This document shows, piece after piece, positions 8,810 through 17,159 of a stretch of 45,853 bases of DNA. How positions within the stretch are numbered: position 1 is the first letter of the stretch; every line of letters starts with the position of its first letter. The DNA lies in the NCBI RefSeq assembly GCF_009650995.1, contig NZ_WHVV01000021.1, forward strand, positions 1 to 45,853, in the 5' to 3' direction. The translations under genes and the position numbers were made by a program. Below the pieces are notes generated by a model that saw only the letters and a list, made by a program, of their open reading frames with translations, was not told where the DNA came from and searched no databases. Source of the stretch: Sporosarcina cascadiensis. Its GTDB lineage: Bacteria > Bacillota > Bacilli > Bacillales_A > Planococcaceae.

Positions 8810-9688
8810 ATGAATAAATTTTTATTTGGCTTTTTAGTCATCGTCACGACGGCTCTCATGGGTTCGTCATTTGCAATCGGCAAGATTGGTCTCGCGTACT
8901 CCTCGCCGTTATTATTGGTGGCATTGCGTTTTACGATTGCCGGTGTAATCATGGCAATCGTCGTTAAGATTCTGAAGAAGCCGCACCCCAAAAAGCTTGG
9001 TGAGTGGAAGTGGCTGGTATTGATCGGTTCATTGCAGACAGCGGCCGTTATGGGCTGTATCTTTATTGCTTTGCGGACCATCACGTCGGGAGAAACATCT
9101 ATCCTGACATTTACGAATCCTTTGCTGGTTGTCGTCATCGGCACACTAGTTTTGCGTATCCGTTATCGGCTGCAGCAGTGGATCGGCGTCATCTGCGGAC
9201 TTCTCGGCGTGTTCATTACGATGGGTGCGCATCTGGATTTGAAAATCGGGACAGTGCTCGGATTTATTTCAGCCATCGCCTGGGCGTGCTCAACACTGAT
9301 CGTCAAAGTCCACGGCTATCGTTTTGATACGTGGGTTATGACCGCTTATCAGATGCTGTTCGGCGGCTTAATATTATTTATCGCCAGCTTTTTACTGGAA
9401 GAACCTTTCTTTGAAGTGAACGCATTATCGCTTGGCATACTAGCATGGTTGGCTATTGCGGCTTCAATTATTCAATTCTCCATTTGGTTTTATTTGCTGC
9501 AGACCGGCAATCCGGAAAGAACAAGCGCCTTTTTATTCCTGGCACCTTTTTTCGGCACGCTGAGCGGCTGGCTCTTGCTGGACGAAAAGCTTTCTTATTC
9601 ACTGATTGCCGGCGGTCTGCTCATCAGCCTGGGTATTTTTCTTGTCAATTGGCGCAGTAAACGGGAGCTTGGCCGGCTGCCTGCCTGA
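8810..9688 (+). CDS. EamA/DMT-family transporter
   Basis: Ten-helix drug/metabolite transporter of 292 aa. The first helix region GSSFAIGKIGLAYSSP and the second-half motifs AIAWACSTLIVK and ERTSAFLFLAPFFGTL are typical EamA features. AAAGGA precedes ATG 8810. Its stop codon (9686-9688) abuts that of the convergent LysR gene with no bases between and no terminator, so the two transcripts probably overlap. The neighbouring LysR regulator may control it, although the tail-to-tail layout is not the usual divergent one. The substrate is unknown. Confidence 0.88.
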   Translation: MNKFLFGFLVIVTTALMGSSFAIGKIGLAYSSPLLLVALRFTIAGVIMAIVVKILKKPHPKKLGEWKWLVLIGSLQTAAVMGCIFIALRTITSGETSILTFTNPLLVVVIGTLVLRIRYRLQQWIGVICGLLGVFITMGAHLDLKIGTVLGFISAIAWACSTLIVKVHGYRFDTWVMTAYQMLFGGLILFIASFLLEEPFFEVNALSLGILAWLAIAASIIQFSIWFYLLQTGNPERTSAFLFLAPFFGTLSGWLLLDEKLSYSLIAGGLLISLGIFLVNWRSKRELGRLPA

Positions 9689-10564
9689 TTACATACTCCA
9701 TAAGCGGCAGTAAGCATGTAGTTCATCAAGAAGCGCCGTTGCGGCAAGCGAATTTTCATTGACCAAAGAGTAAAATGGACGGCGGATCGGTGCAACCTTA
9801 TAATTCAGCGCCGCCAGTTCGCCGCGTTCGAGCTCTCGTTTGCAGCTGTGGCGCGACAAAAATGCTATGCCCAAACCGCTCAGTACGGCTCGTTTTCTGC
9901 CTTCAGGCGAGCTGATCACGGTGTGCTTTGGATGGACACCAAACTGTGTAAGTGAGCTGTCGATCAGATCTCGTTCCGGGTCTTCTTCATTTGGAAGAAT
10001 CCAGTGAGTTTCCTGCAGATCCAAAATAGAAGAACTCTTCTTCCTGGCCAATGGATGACCTGAAACAGCAACCAATAACAGCTCATCTTCCATAAATGTG
10101 TTGGCTAAAGTAGTTTTCGTTACTTCGCTACATCCGATATCCGCTTTTTTATTATGAACGACGTCGTCGATAGAATGGGCAGAAATCACTTCCAGACGCA
10201 AATAAAGCTCTGGAAACTTTGCGTGCAGACGTGTCAGCACATCGGGTAAAATACCTTCTGCTATCACCGGAGAAGCAGCAATCCGCAATAGGCCGGCTGC
10301 GGAACTCTGTGGCCGGGTCAATTCCATTTTAGTGCGGTCAGCCAGATCAATCAGCTGCACAGCACGCTCATATAATAACTGACCCGCAGGGGTGACTTGA
10401 AAACTGCGTGAGGTTCGTTTCAGCAATGAAGTCTGCAGCGTTTCTTCTAAGTTTTTTATGTGCAGGCTGACGGTTGGCTGTGCAAGCTTCAATAAGACAG
10501 CTGCTTTTGTGAAGTTTTTCTGGTCTATTACGGCAACAAATGTCTTTAGCTCTTCAATTTGCAT
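9689..10564 (-). CDS. LysR-family transcriptional regulator
   Basis: DNA-binding regulator of 291 aa. The N-terminal winged HTH reads MQIEELKTFVAVIDQKNFTK, followed by the LysR recognition helix region AQPTVSLHIKNLE. The effector domain starts near residue 90 (LLRIAASPVIAEG). I chose ATG 10564, with AGGAGTG about 6 nt upstream; the in-frame GTG at 10573 overlaps that ribosome site. No divergent target gene is adjacent, so its regulon is unclear. The tail-to-tail EamA gene and hutG-gltS are nearby candidates. Confidence 0.9.
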   Translation of the reverse strand: MQIEELKTFVAVIDQKNFTKAAVLLKLAQPTVSLHIKNLEETLQTSLLKRTSRSFQVTPAGQLLYERAVQLIDLADRTKMELTRPQSSAAGLLRIAASPVIAEGILPDVLTRLHAKFPELYLRLEVISAHSIDDVVHNKKADIGCSEVTKTTLANTFMEDELLLVAVSGHPLARKKSSSILDLQETHWILPNEEDPERDLIDSSLTQFGVHPKHTVISSPEGRKRAVLSGLGIAFLSRHSCKRELERGELAALNYKVAPIRRPFYSLVNENSLAATALLDELHAYCRLWSM

Positions 10565-10659
10565 GGCTTTCACTCCTGTTATTATGAATACTGATTGAAT
10601 TCACTATATCATGTAGTTTTTGTGATGGACGGAAAGTATGCTTTGTATAAAATTTAGGC

Positions 10660-10690
10660 AAAAAAATAGCCTTGCAATCAGCTGCAAGGC
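10660..10690 (-). terminator. Terminator of the DUF2187 gene
   Basis: GCCTTGCA (10669-10676) pairs with TGCAAGGC (10683-10690). On the minus strand a seven-T run follows. Confidence 0.85.
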
Positions 10691-10700
10691 ATGTAGGGGA

Positions 10701-10922
10701 TTAAATCACCGTATAATTTTTATGTGCGACAACAGTCATATTGGATGCTGCCCCAATTTGTTCTGCGTCTGAATCAGAAATCTTAACAATTACGGAGTTC
10801 TCGAGAATCTTGTGAATTGTTCCGGAAACTTCGTGTTCATTGCGGTTGAAGGATATGACTTCATCTACATATCTTGAGGCCACAAAATCAGAAATCGGAC
10901 GATCTTTGCGTGGAAATGCCAA
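10701..10922 (-). CDS. DUF2187 (YkvS-like) small protein
   Basis: Small protein of about 73 aa. The C-terminal part (SGTIHKILENSVIVKISDS ... VVAHKNYTVI) matches the DUF2187/YkvS family, a KOW-like beta-barrel of unknown function found in Bacillales. I place the start at TTG 10922, where AAGGAG lies 9 nt upstream. The frame stays open to a TTG at 10994, but that sits almost on the predicted transcription start and has no ribosome site. The N-terminal 25 residues before the domain are not conserved as far as I can tell. Confidence 0.7.
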   Translation of the reverse strand: MAFPRKDRPISDFVASRYVDEVISFNRNEHEVSGTIHKILENSVIVKISDSDAEQIGAASNMTVVAHKNYTVI

Positions 10923-11009
10923 CCGAATCAACTCCTTCAATAGTAAAATCTCGTCTTTTTCATATGCTGCAGAGAAAAGACGGAAAACGTGCAATAGCTT
11001 ACTATAAGT

Positions 11010-11018
11010 AGTATAACA
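11010..11018 (-). promoter_or_regulatory. Extended -10 promoter of the DUF2187 gene
   Basis: On the minus strand the sequence reads TGTTATACT, an extended -10. It places transcription start near 11003 and an 80-nt leader before the TTG start at 10922. The -35 is weak. Confidence 0.55.
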
Positions 11019-11112
11019 TATATCGGGAAAAATTTCAGAATAGTAGAAACCTGTCGAATGGTAGATCGTACTTTTTGGAGTAAGATATAGGGTGAAGTCG
11101 AATGCAATTGAT

Positions 11113-11139
11113 TTGACAATATACCTATCAGGGTATAAT
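11113..11139 (+). promoter_or_regulatory. cstR promoter with CstR-like operator 1
   Basis: TTGACA (11113-11118) and TATAAT (11134-11139) are separated by 15 bp. The 16-bp inverted repeat ATACCTATCAGGGTAT (11121-11136) fills the spacer and enters the -10. It begins ATACC and ends GTAT like two further copies at 11468 and 12018. Binding by the CsoR-family repressor encoded next would block RNA polymerase. Confidence 0.8.
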
Positions 11140-11167
11140 CTGAAGATAATAAAGGGCGGTGAGATTT

Positions 11168-11431
11168 ATGGAATACGATGATAAAGTGAAGAATCGTCTG
11201 AAGCGTATTGAGGGGCAGATTAAAGGGGTTCTGCGTATGATAGAAGAAGGCAAGGACTGTAAAGAAGTCATCACTCAGCTGTCTGCAAGCCGTTCAGCCA
11301 TCGACCGGACAATCGGCGTAATCGTCAGTTCCAATTTAATTGCGTGCATGGAAAACCTGGATGAAACAGATGACAGAACACATGAATCGATTATTAACGA
11401 AGCTGTGGAATTGCTGGTAAAGAGTCGGTAA
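11168..11431 (+). CDS. cstR: Persulfide-sensing CsoR-family repressor (CstR-like)
   Basis: All-helical DUF156/CsoR-family repressor of 87 aa. It has Cys31 and Cys60 at the spacing of CstR, and Asn56 (SSNLIAC) where copper-sensing CsoR has a metal-binding His. That pattern indicates a sulfane-sulfur sensor that forms a Cys31-Cys60 trisulfide bridge rather than a copper sensor. I chose ATG 11168; GTG 11159 lies inside the ribosome site. The downstream genes all handle sulfane sulfur. It corresponds by position to B. subtilis yrkD. Confidence 0.88.
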   Translation: MEYDDKVKNRLKRIEGQIKGVLRMIEEGKDCKEVITQLSASRSAIDRTIGVIVSSNLIACMENLDETDDRTHESIINEAVELLVKSR

Positions 11432-11455
11432 GCATTTACGCTTGACTCTTTTTTT
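11419..11455 (+). terminator. Terminator-like hairpin after cstR
   Basis: AAAGAGTC (11419-11426) pairs with GACTCTTT (11444-11451), with inner AAGC/GCTT pairing, then a T run. The stem overlaps the cstR stop region, and the T run lies within the next promoter. cstR and yrkE may therefore be separate units, each with its own operator. Confidence 0.65.
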
Positions 11456-11483
11456 AACTCATGTAATATACCCCTATAGGTAT
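11442..11483 (+). promoter_or_regulatory. yrkE promoter with CstR-like operator 2
   Basis: TTGACT (11442-11447) and an extended -10 TGTAATAT (TAATAT at 11464-11469) have a 16-bp spacer. The operator ATACCCCTATAGGTAT at 11468-11483 overlaps the -10 and start site. Confidence 0.8.
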
Positions 11484-11519
11484 TTATTACGAAAATGACA
11501 GATAAAAGGGGCAGAGAAC

Positions 11520-11999
11520 ATGACAGAACAGAAAAAAACGACAATCGTATTATTCAGTGGTGATTATGATAAAGCAATGGCGGCATATATTATTGCAAAC
11601 GGTGCTGCTGCATATGATCATGAAGTAACAATTTTCCATACATTTTGGGGATTGAATGCACTGCGCAAAGATGAACCGATTCAGAGTAAGAAAGGTATTC
11701 TTGAAAAGCTATTCGGTAAAATGATGCCGAGAGGTGCGGATAAAATGGGACTTTCCCAAATGAATTTTGCGGGCATGGGACCAAAGATGATCAAGCGTGT
11801 AATGAAAAAGCATTCAGCGATGAGTCTACCGCAGCTTATTGATCTTGCCGCTGAGCAGGACGTTAAATTGATCGCCTGCACGATGACAATGGATTTATTG
11901 GGACTTGGACAGGAAGAGTTGCTTGATGAAGTGGAGTACGGCGGTGTAGCAGCCTATTTAGGTGAAGCGCAGGAGGGCCGGGTAAACCTGTTCATTTAA
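11520..11999 (+). CDS. yrkE: DsrE-family sulfur carrier protein
   Basis: Cytoplasmic DsrE/DsrF-like protein of 159 aa. Its only cysteine, Cys120 in KLIACTMTMDLLG, sits where the family carries a persulfide. Such proteins relay sulfane sulfur between rhodanese and TusA partners. A Met/Gly-rich middle segment (residues 66-95) is typical of the YrkE branch. It is first in the run after the second operator and is followed by the TusA-rhodanese fusion. Function is inferred from family and context. Confidence 0.85.
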   Translation: MTEQKKTTIVLFSGDYDKAMAAYIIANGAAAYDHEVTIFHTFWGLNALRKDEPIQSKKGILEKLFGKMMPRGADKMGLSQMNFAGMGPKMIKRVMKKHSAMSLPQLIDLAAEQDVKLIACTMTMDLLGLGQEELLDEVEYGGVAAYLGEAQEGRVNLFI

Positions 12000-12017
12000 A
12001 AAATTTTGAAAATAAAT

Positions 12018-12033
12018 ATACCCCATGGCGTAT
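12018..12033 (+). promoter_or_regulatory. CstR-like operator 3 before yrkF
   Basis: ATACCCCATGGCGTAT has the same length and end sequences as the other two sites. It lies directly before the yrkF ribosome site, which suggests either an internal promoter or roadblock control. No clear promoter is seen in front of it. Confidence 0.6.
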
Positions 12034-12045
12034 AGGAGGAATACA

Positions 12046-12624
12046 ATGATTCAAACAGATAAGGTACTGGACGCTAAAAATCTTGCCTGCCCGATGCCGA
12101 TCGTTAAAACTAGAAAAGCGATCAAAGAAATGACAGAGGGGCAGGTGCTTGAAGTCCATTCAACTGACACAGGAACAACGGCGGACTTGAAGGCTTGGTC
12201 TGAAAGTGCAGGCCACCAATATATAGGAAACGTTCAGGAAGACGGGGTCTGGCGCCATTTCGTCAGAAAGTCCGACAAAGAAGAATGGCAGGAAAGGACC
12301 TATCCATTTACCGTTGCAAACGAAAAGCTTACAGATAAATTGGAGGAACCTGGTACGGTGCTGATCGATGTCAGAGAATCTGCAGAGTATACATTCAATC
12401 ACATACCCGGTGCCCTGTCGATTCCGCTAGGTCAGCTGGAAGAGCGAATAGAACATCTGGATAAAAAACATAAATACTTTATCGTATGCCGCACAGGGAA
12501 CCGCAGTGATATGGCTTGCCAGAAGCTTGCAGCACAAGGGTTTGAGTGTGTGACAAATGTAGTGCCCGGTATGTCGAAGTGGCATGGTAATACTGAAAAT
12601 ACAGCAGGGGGTATGAAGAGATGA
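12046..12624 (+). CDS. yrkF: TusA-rhodanese fusion protein
   Basis: Two-domain sulfurtransferase of 192 aa. The N-terminal TusA domain has its sulfur-carrying Cys15 in [13 protein letters not shown]. The C-terminal rhodanese domain (about 93-185) has active-site Cys148 in CRTGNRS. It probably passes sulfane sulfur within one chain and on to the YrkH or YrkI partners. Start ATG 12046 has AGGAGG upstream; the frame extends to 12025 but without a ribosome site. Its stop overlaps the yrkH start as ATGA. Confidence 0.92.
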   Translation: MIQTDKVLDAKNLACPMPIVKTRKAIKEMTEGQVLEVHSTDTGTTADLKAWSESAGHQYIGNVQEDGVWRHFVRKSDKEEWQERTYPFTVANEKLTDKLEEPGTVLIDVRESAEYTFNHIPGALSIPLGQLEERIEHLDKKHKYFIVCRTGNRSDMACQKLAAQGFECVTNVVPGMSKWHGNTENTAGGMKR

Positions 12625-13742
12625 GAATTGCTACAGCAAGTGAGATTGCAAAAAAGGTCATACAAAAAGAACCGTTATTTATTTTGGACGTGCGAAATGA
12701 AGAGACGTTTCAGGATTGGAAAATTGAAGGCGAGCAGGTTGTTCATTTGAATGTGCCGTATTTCGAATTGCTGGACGGTGCAGGAGCCATTGTTGATCAG
12801 CTGCCGAAAGATCAGGAAATCATGGTTGTTTGTGCAAAGGAAGGTTCATCCATTATGGTGGCGGAAATTCTCGAGGAGGAAGGCTGTTCAGCTGCTTACT
12901 TACAGGGAGGAATGAAAGCCTGGAGCGAGTATCTGGAGCCCGTGAAAATTGGTGACCTGAAATCAGGCGGCGAGCTGTATCAATTCGTCCGTCTCGGCAA
13001 AGGATGTCTCTCCTATATGATTGTTTCCGGGGGAGAAGCGGCGGTTGTGGATGCAGTTCGCATGACCGGTGTATTTACGGTTTTCGCGGACGGCCTAGAT
13101 GCGAAAATCATACACGTATTGGATACACATCTACACGCAGACCATATTTCCGGGGGCCGAAAGCTTGCGGAATCGACAGGTGCAACGTACTGGCTGCCCC
13201 AGAAAGACGCCGAAGAAGTGACGTTTGATTTTGCTTCATTGGAAGAAGGGGCTTCGATTACAGTCGGCAGTACAAAGATTGAGATCCAGCCGCTTTATTC
13301 ACCGGGCCACACGATCGGCTCCACGTCATTCATCGTGGATGACAGCTATTTGCTGACAGGTGATATTCTGTTCATCGATTCCATCGGCCGTCCGGATTTA
13401 GCCGGACTTGCGGAGGACTGGGTCGGCGATCTGCGTGAATCGCTGTACAACCGCTATCCTCAACTATCAGAGGATCTGACGGTGCTTCCGGCTCACTTCA
13501 TGATGATTAAAGAGTTGAATGAAAACGGCAGTGTCTCGGAGAAGTTAGGCGCATTATATAAGCAAAATCACGGACTGAAGATCGACAATGAGGATGAATT
13601 CAGAGAGCTTGTAACAGGAAATCTGCCGCCGCAGCCAAATGCCTATCAGGAAATCCGTCAGACCAATATGGGTAAAATCCAGCCTGACGAAGAAATGCAG
13701 CGTGAAATGGAGATTGGTCCAAACCGCTGTGCAGTGAGATGA
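12621..13742 (+). CDS. yrkH: Rhodanese-MBL fusion, persulfide dioxygenase-like
   Basis: Protein of 373 aa: rhodanese domain (1-105, Cys71 in VVCAKEG) followed by a metallo-beta-lactamase domain of the persulfide dioxygenase/glyoxalase II group. Iron ligands visible are H170, H172, D174, H175 (THLHADH), H230 (SPGHTIGS), D248 (TGDILF) and H292 (LPAHF). The likely role is oxidation of persulfide to sulfite with O2 and sulfur transfer. The domain order is the reverse of staphylococcal CstB, in which the MBL domain comes first. It is co-translated with yrkF. Confidence 0.92.
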   Translation: MRIATASEIAKKVIQKEPLFILDVRNEETFQDWKIEGEQVVHLNVPYFELLDGAGAIVDQLPKDQEIMVVCAKEGSSIMVAEILEEEGCSAAYLQGGMKAWSEYLEPVKIGDLKSGGELYQFVRLGKGCLSYMIVSGGEAAVVDAVRMTGVFTVFADGLDAKIIHVLDTHLHADHISGGRKLAESTGATYWLPQKDAEEVTFDFASLEEGASITVGSTKIEIQPLYSPGHTIGSTSFIVDDSYLLTGDILFIDSIGRPDLAGLAEDWVGDLRESLYNRYPQLSEDLTVLPAHFMMIKELNENGSVSEKLGALYKQNHGLKIDNEDEFRELVTGNLPPQPNAYQEIRQTNMGKIQPDEEMQREMEIGPNRCAVR

Positions 13743-13779
13743 TGAATGACAAAAAACTTTAGTAGGGGAGAAGATAAAT

Positions 13780-14007
13780 ATGAGTACAACCACATTCTTA
13801 GATGCAAAAGGATTGGCTTGTCCGATGCCGATCGTTCGGGCAAGAAAAGTAATGAAAGAACTGCAGACAGGGGACATCCTGGAAATTCATACGACGGACA
13901 AAGGCTCCGTTGCCGACTTGACGGCCTGGGCGGCTTCCGGCGGCCATGATCTGAAAGAAAAGCAGCAAGAGGCGAATGTCTTTAAATTCTGGATTCAAAA
14001 AGGGTAA
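13780..14007 (+). CDS. yrkI: TusA-family sulfur carrier
   Basis: Single-domain TusA-like protein, 75 aa, with sulfur-carrying Cys14 in [13 protein letters not shown]. It closely resembles the N-terminal domain of the upstream fusion ([13 protein letters not shown]), which suggests duplication within the operon. A ribosome site, AGTAGGGGAGA, precedes ATG 13780. It probably exchanges sulfane sulfur with YrkE, YrkF and YrkH. It is followed by the membrane protein YrkJ. Confidence 0.92.
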   Translation: MSTTTFLDAKGLACPMPIVRARKVMKELQTGDILEIHTTDKGSVADLTAWAASGGHDLKEKQQEANVFKFWIQKG

Positions 14008-14042
14008 ACTAAGCACAGAGACAAGGAAGAAGGGAGGACATC

Positions 14043-14825
14043 ATGAGCGTACCATTCATCATTACCATCTTCCTCATTGGGTTTGTCGGCTCATTTCTTT
14101 CCGGCATGATGGGTATTGGCGGCGCGATCGTCAAGTACCCCATGCTGTTATTTATTCCTGCTATGCTTGGTTTCACTGCCTTTTCGCCGCATGACGTATC
14201 AGGGATTACAGCAGTGGAGGTATTCTTTTCATCACTTTCTGGCGTATTGGCATACCGAAAAAGCAATCTGATATTGAAGCCGCTTGTTTTTTACATGGGG
14301 ATTAGTGTATTGATCGGAAGTGTTATCGGCGGTGCCGGTTCAAGCTTTCTATCTGAAAACGCAGTCAATATTGTCTACGGCGTACTGGCTGTCATGGCGG
14401 CAATTATGATGTTCATTCCGAAAAAAGGATTGGAAGATCAGTTGATTGAAGAGATTACTTTCAATAAATGGGTTGCCTCCATCGCAGCATTACTCGTCGG
14501 GTTAGCTGCGGGGATTGTAGGGGCTGGAGGCGCATTCATTCTGGTGCCGATCATGCTGGTTATATTAAAAATCCCTACGCGTGTGACGATAGCAACTTCG
14601 CTCGCAATTACACTTCTGTCGTCAATCGGATCTGCTTCAGGTAAGCTGTTTACAGGGCAAGTGCCGTATATGCCTGCACTTGTAATGATTGCGGCGAGTA
14701 TCCTGGCAGCTCCTTTAGGTGTAAAAGCAAGCCGAAAAATCAATGTGAAAGTACTGCAAGGAGTACTTGCCGTATTAATAATGGGATCAGCCGTCAAAAT
14801 CTGGCTGGATATCTTTTATAAATAA
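14043..14825 (+). CDS. yrkJ: TauE/SafE-family sulfur-anion exporter
   Basis: Membrane protein of 260 aa with about eight hydrophobic segments and the two TauE/SafE repeats (FLSGMMGIGGAIVKYP near the start, GLAAGIVGAGGAFILVP in the middle). Members move sulfite, sulfoacetate or related anions across the membrane. In this operon it probably exports sulfite or thiosulfate made by YrkH. The ribosome site is GAAGGGAGG. No terminator is visible before the SAM riboswitch promoter, so read-through is possible. Confidence 0.88.
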   Translation: MSVPFIITIFLIGFVGSFLSGMMGIGGAIVKYPMLLFIPAMLGFTAFSPHDVSGITAVEVFFSSLSGVLAYRKSNLILKPLVFYMGISVLIGSVIGGAGSSFLSENAVNIVYGVLAVMAAIMMFIPKKGLEDQLIEEITFNKWVASIAALLVGLAAGIVGAGGAFILVPIMLVILKIPTRVTIATSLAITLLSSIGSASGKLFTGQVPYMPALVMIAASILAAPLGVKASRKINVKVLQGVLAVLIMGSAVKIWLDIFYK

Positions 14826-14856
14826 AAGTCATTTCGAAAGATTCTATTAATAACCC

Positions 14857-14885
14857 TTGCAATAGGCTGAGATTAGCTTTATACT
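14857..14885 (+). promoter_or_regulatory. Promoter of the SAM riboswitch transcript
   Basis: TTGCAA (14857-14862) and TATACT (14880-14885) with a 17-bp spacer. The riboswitch begins about 25 nt downstream. Confidence 0.8.
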
Positions 14886-14910
14886 ATTTTTCAAGATGGA
14901 AAACGAATAG

Positions 14911-15069
14911 ACGGACTCTTATCAAGAGTGGCGGAGGGATTAGGCCCTGTGATGCCCGGCAACCGGCTTTGTAAGCAAAGGTGCTACTTCCTGCAGACGA
15001 TCAGTCTGGAAGATAAGAGGGAATGAGCGAAAGCAGAGCCCTCTTCTTATTTATAGGAAGAGGTTTTTT
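14911..15069 (+). ncRNA. SAM-I (S-box) riboswitch with terminator
   Basis: The 5' closing arm CTCTTATC (14916-14923) pairs with GATAAGAG (15012-15019). Between them are the S-box landmarks AGAGTGGCGGAGGGA, GGCCCTGTGATGCCCGGCAACC and AAGGTGCTA. An intrinsic terminator follows (15040-15046 with 15057-15063, then six T). When S-adenosylmethionine is abundant the leader should fold to terminate before the sulfhydrylase gene. Confidence 0.95.
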
Positions 15070-15128
15070 GTATATTCGGACGTGCATCTTTCAATATAAT
15101 AAATTCCATTTTGGAAGGGGAAATAGTA

Positions 15129-16418
15129 ATGACGAATTTTAAGCCGGAAACAGTATTATTGCACGGAGGACAGCAGCCCGATCCCGTAACAGGTTCACGT
15201 GCTTTGCCGATTCATCGTACGACTTCTTATGTATTCAGAGACACGGAACATGCACAGAATTTATTTGCCCTGCAGGAAGCGGGCAATATTTATACACGCA
15301 TCACAAATCCGACAGTTGCCGTATTTGAAGAGCGTATCGCAGAGCTAGAAGGGGGATCGGCAGCAGTCGCGTTGTCTTCCGGAATGGCGGCTATTGCATT
15401 CTCTATTATGAATATCGCAAGCGCCGGCGATGAAATTGTGGCGGCCAGCAATCTGTACGGCGGAACGTACAATCTGTTTGCTGTGACATTGCCGCGTTAC
15501 GGTATTACGGTGAAATTTGTGGATGCATCCGATCCGAAGAACTTTGAAGCGGCTATTACGGATAAAACAAAAGCGTTGTTTGCAGAAACAATCGGAAATC
15601 CGAGCCTGCAGGTTTTGGACATCGAAGCAGTGGCGAAAGTGGCACACGATAACGGTCTTCCGTTGCTGGTCGATAATACATTTCCGTCTCCATATGGCTT
15701 GAATCCGATTGAATATGGAGCAGATGTCGTGATCCACTCTGCAACGAAGTGGATTGGCGGACACGGAACAACAATCGGCGGAGTCGCGGTTGACGCTGGG
15801 AAGTTTGATTGGACGCAGGGCAGATTCCCTGGATTTACAGAGCCTGACAACTCTTATCACGGATTACGTTACGGAATTGACACGGCAGGCGCCGCATTTG
15901 CAACAAAGCTGCGCGTTCAATTGCTGCGAGATTTCGGGCCATGTCTGGCACCTGACAGTGCATTCAACTTATTGCAGGGACTTGAGACGCTTCATTTGCG
16001 CGTTCCCCGTCATAATGAAAATGCACAGAAAGTAGCGGATTTCCTGAAAGAGCATCCGGGGGTAGAGTGGGTGACATATACAGGGCTGGAAGATCACCCA
16101 ACGCATGATTTGGCGCAGAAGTATTTGAAAAATGGATACGGCTCGATTATCGTATTCGGCATCAAAGGCGGCCGTGATGCAGGGCGTGAAGTGATTGATA
16201 ATGTGAATATCTGGTCGCATGTTGCAAACGTCGGCGATGCGAAATCTCTGATCATTCACCCGGCATCCACTACACACCAGCAACTTTCCACGGAAGATTT
16301 GAAGAACTCGGGCGTCAGTGAAGAGTTGATTCGTCTGTCTGTAGGACTGGAAAATGCTGATGATATCATTACAGACTTGAAGCAGGCAATCGAAAAAGCG
16401 GTTAAGCAAACCGTTTAA
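15129..16418 (+). CDS. metY: O-acetylhomoserine sulfhydrylase
   Basis: PLP enzyme of the Cys/Met metabolism family that makes homocysteine from O-acetylhomoserine and sulfide; 429 aa, the usual length for MetY-type enzymes. The PLP lysine is Lys207 in HSATKWIGGHG. Also present are RTTSYVF, YTRITNPT and SSGMAAI. Start ATG 15129 has GGAAGGGG 8 nt before; TTG 15111 is in frame but lacks a site. It is under the SAM riboswitch. It lies next to the sulfane-sulfur operon, which would yield sulfide or sulfite. Confidence 0.95.
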   Translation: MTNFKPETVLLHGGQQPDPVTGSRALPIHRTTSYVFRDTEHAQNLFALQEAGNIYTRITNPTVAVFEERIAELEGGSAAVALSSGMAAIAFSIMNIASAGDEIVAASNLYGGTYNLFAVTLPRYGITVKFVDASDPKNFEAAITDKTKALFAETIGNPSLQVLDIEAVAKVAHDNGLPLLVDNTFPSPYGLNPIEYGADVVIHSATKWIGGHGTTIGGVAVDAGKFDWTQGRFPGFTEPDNSYHGLRYGIDTAGAAFATKLRVQLLRDFGPCLAPDSAFNLLQGLETLHLRVPRHNENAQKVADFLKEHPGVEWVTYTGLEDHPTHDLAQKYLKNGYGSIIVFGIKGGRDAGREVIDNVNIWSHVANVGDAKSLIIHPASTTHQQLSTEDLKNSGVSEELIRLSVGLENADDIITDLKQAIEKAVKQTV

Positions 16419-17113
16419 TAAGTAAAATAAGAAGAGGTTCTTCACCAAAATATGTGCTTGACAGTCTATTTCATGAGCAGTTTGAGACTTGCTGTAATTG
16501 CAAAGTATAGGATGGTAAGTGGGTATAAGAACGTTTCCCTGCGTTCCAGGCGGACGCGTGTCTTGCGGGCCCGCGGTGAGCCAAGCGAACTGCGAAGGGT
16601 TCGCTTTGCCGTATTTTTGCGCTCTTTGCAAAAATTAAGGCAATACAGAGTTTCTTCTACACGCTATTTTTGCTTCGCTCCCGCAAGTCGTCTCACTTGT
16701 CGGGCTGATCCTCCCAGAGTCGCCTAAAACCAGTGCTCCTAACGCTGCGCTTTTACTCGCAAAAGCCGTTCTTCGTGACGGCTTTCACTCCGGTACACTG
16801 GCTGGTGTTTCAATAATTTTTATGTGATTTGGAGTATGAACATATTAGATTCTTTTGATCAATGCGTTTGCAAGGTCGGAAAAAAATACACCAACTAAGC
16901 TCGCATCCTGCCAAAAAGCAACATGACATACATTTCCCACACCAGCGAAGGCGCAACTGCGGGGTCGGCCGTTGCGATGAGACTGCTGGCATGCCCTTCG
17001 CCAGTAGGCTTATCGCGTAAGGTAATCCCCCAGCGCCGAAGCGGGTTTAAACTGTAGCATAATTTTCGCAACACATACATGACAAGTTGGCAAGGATCGA
17101 TTTTAGGCAGACT
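16419..17113. other. Noncoding block, probably two repeat-derived elements
   Basis: About 700 bases hold no convincing gene. From 16530 to 16800 a GC-rich segment with CAGGCGGACGC, GCGGTGAGCC and a CAGAGTCGCC-like end resembles a degenerate copy of the large intergenic repeats I know from Bacillaceae genomes. It ends in a hairpin (AAAGCCGT 16762-16769 with ACGGCTTT 16778-16785). From about 16900 to 17060 a second GC-rich segment (GCGCCGGGG-like on the minus strand, GATAAGCCTACTGGCGAAGG) has the same flavour. The assignment rests on memory of such repeats and needs a search. Confidence 0.4.
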
Positions 17114-17159
17114 CAAAAAAAGGAAACCATTTCAACTGCGAAATGGTTTCCTCTTTTTT
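17114..17159 (-). terminator. Terminator of the BCCT transporter gene
   Basis: A 12-bp perfect stem (17121-17132 with 17141-17152) is flanked by A and T runs, so it can act in both directions. It lies immediately after the minus-strand BCCT stop codon. Confidence 0.9.

Noticed and set aside
16895..17116. A 73-codon minus-strand frame
   Set aside because: It has no ribosome site and lies within a GC-rich segment that looks repeat-derived.
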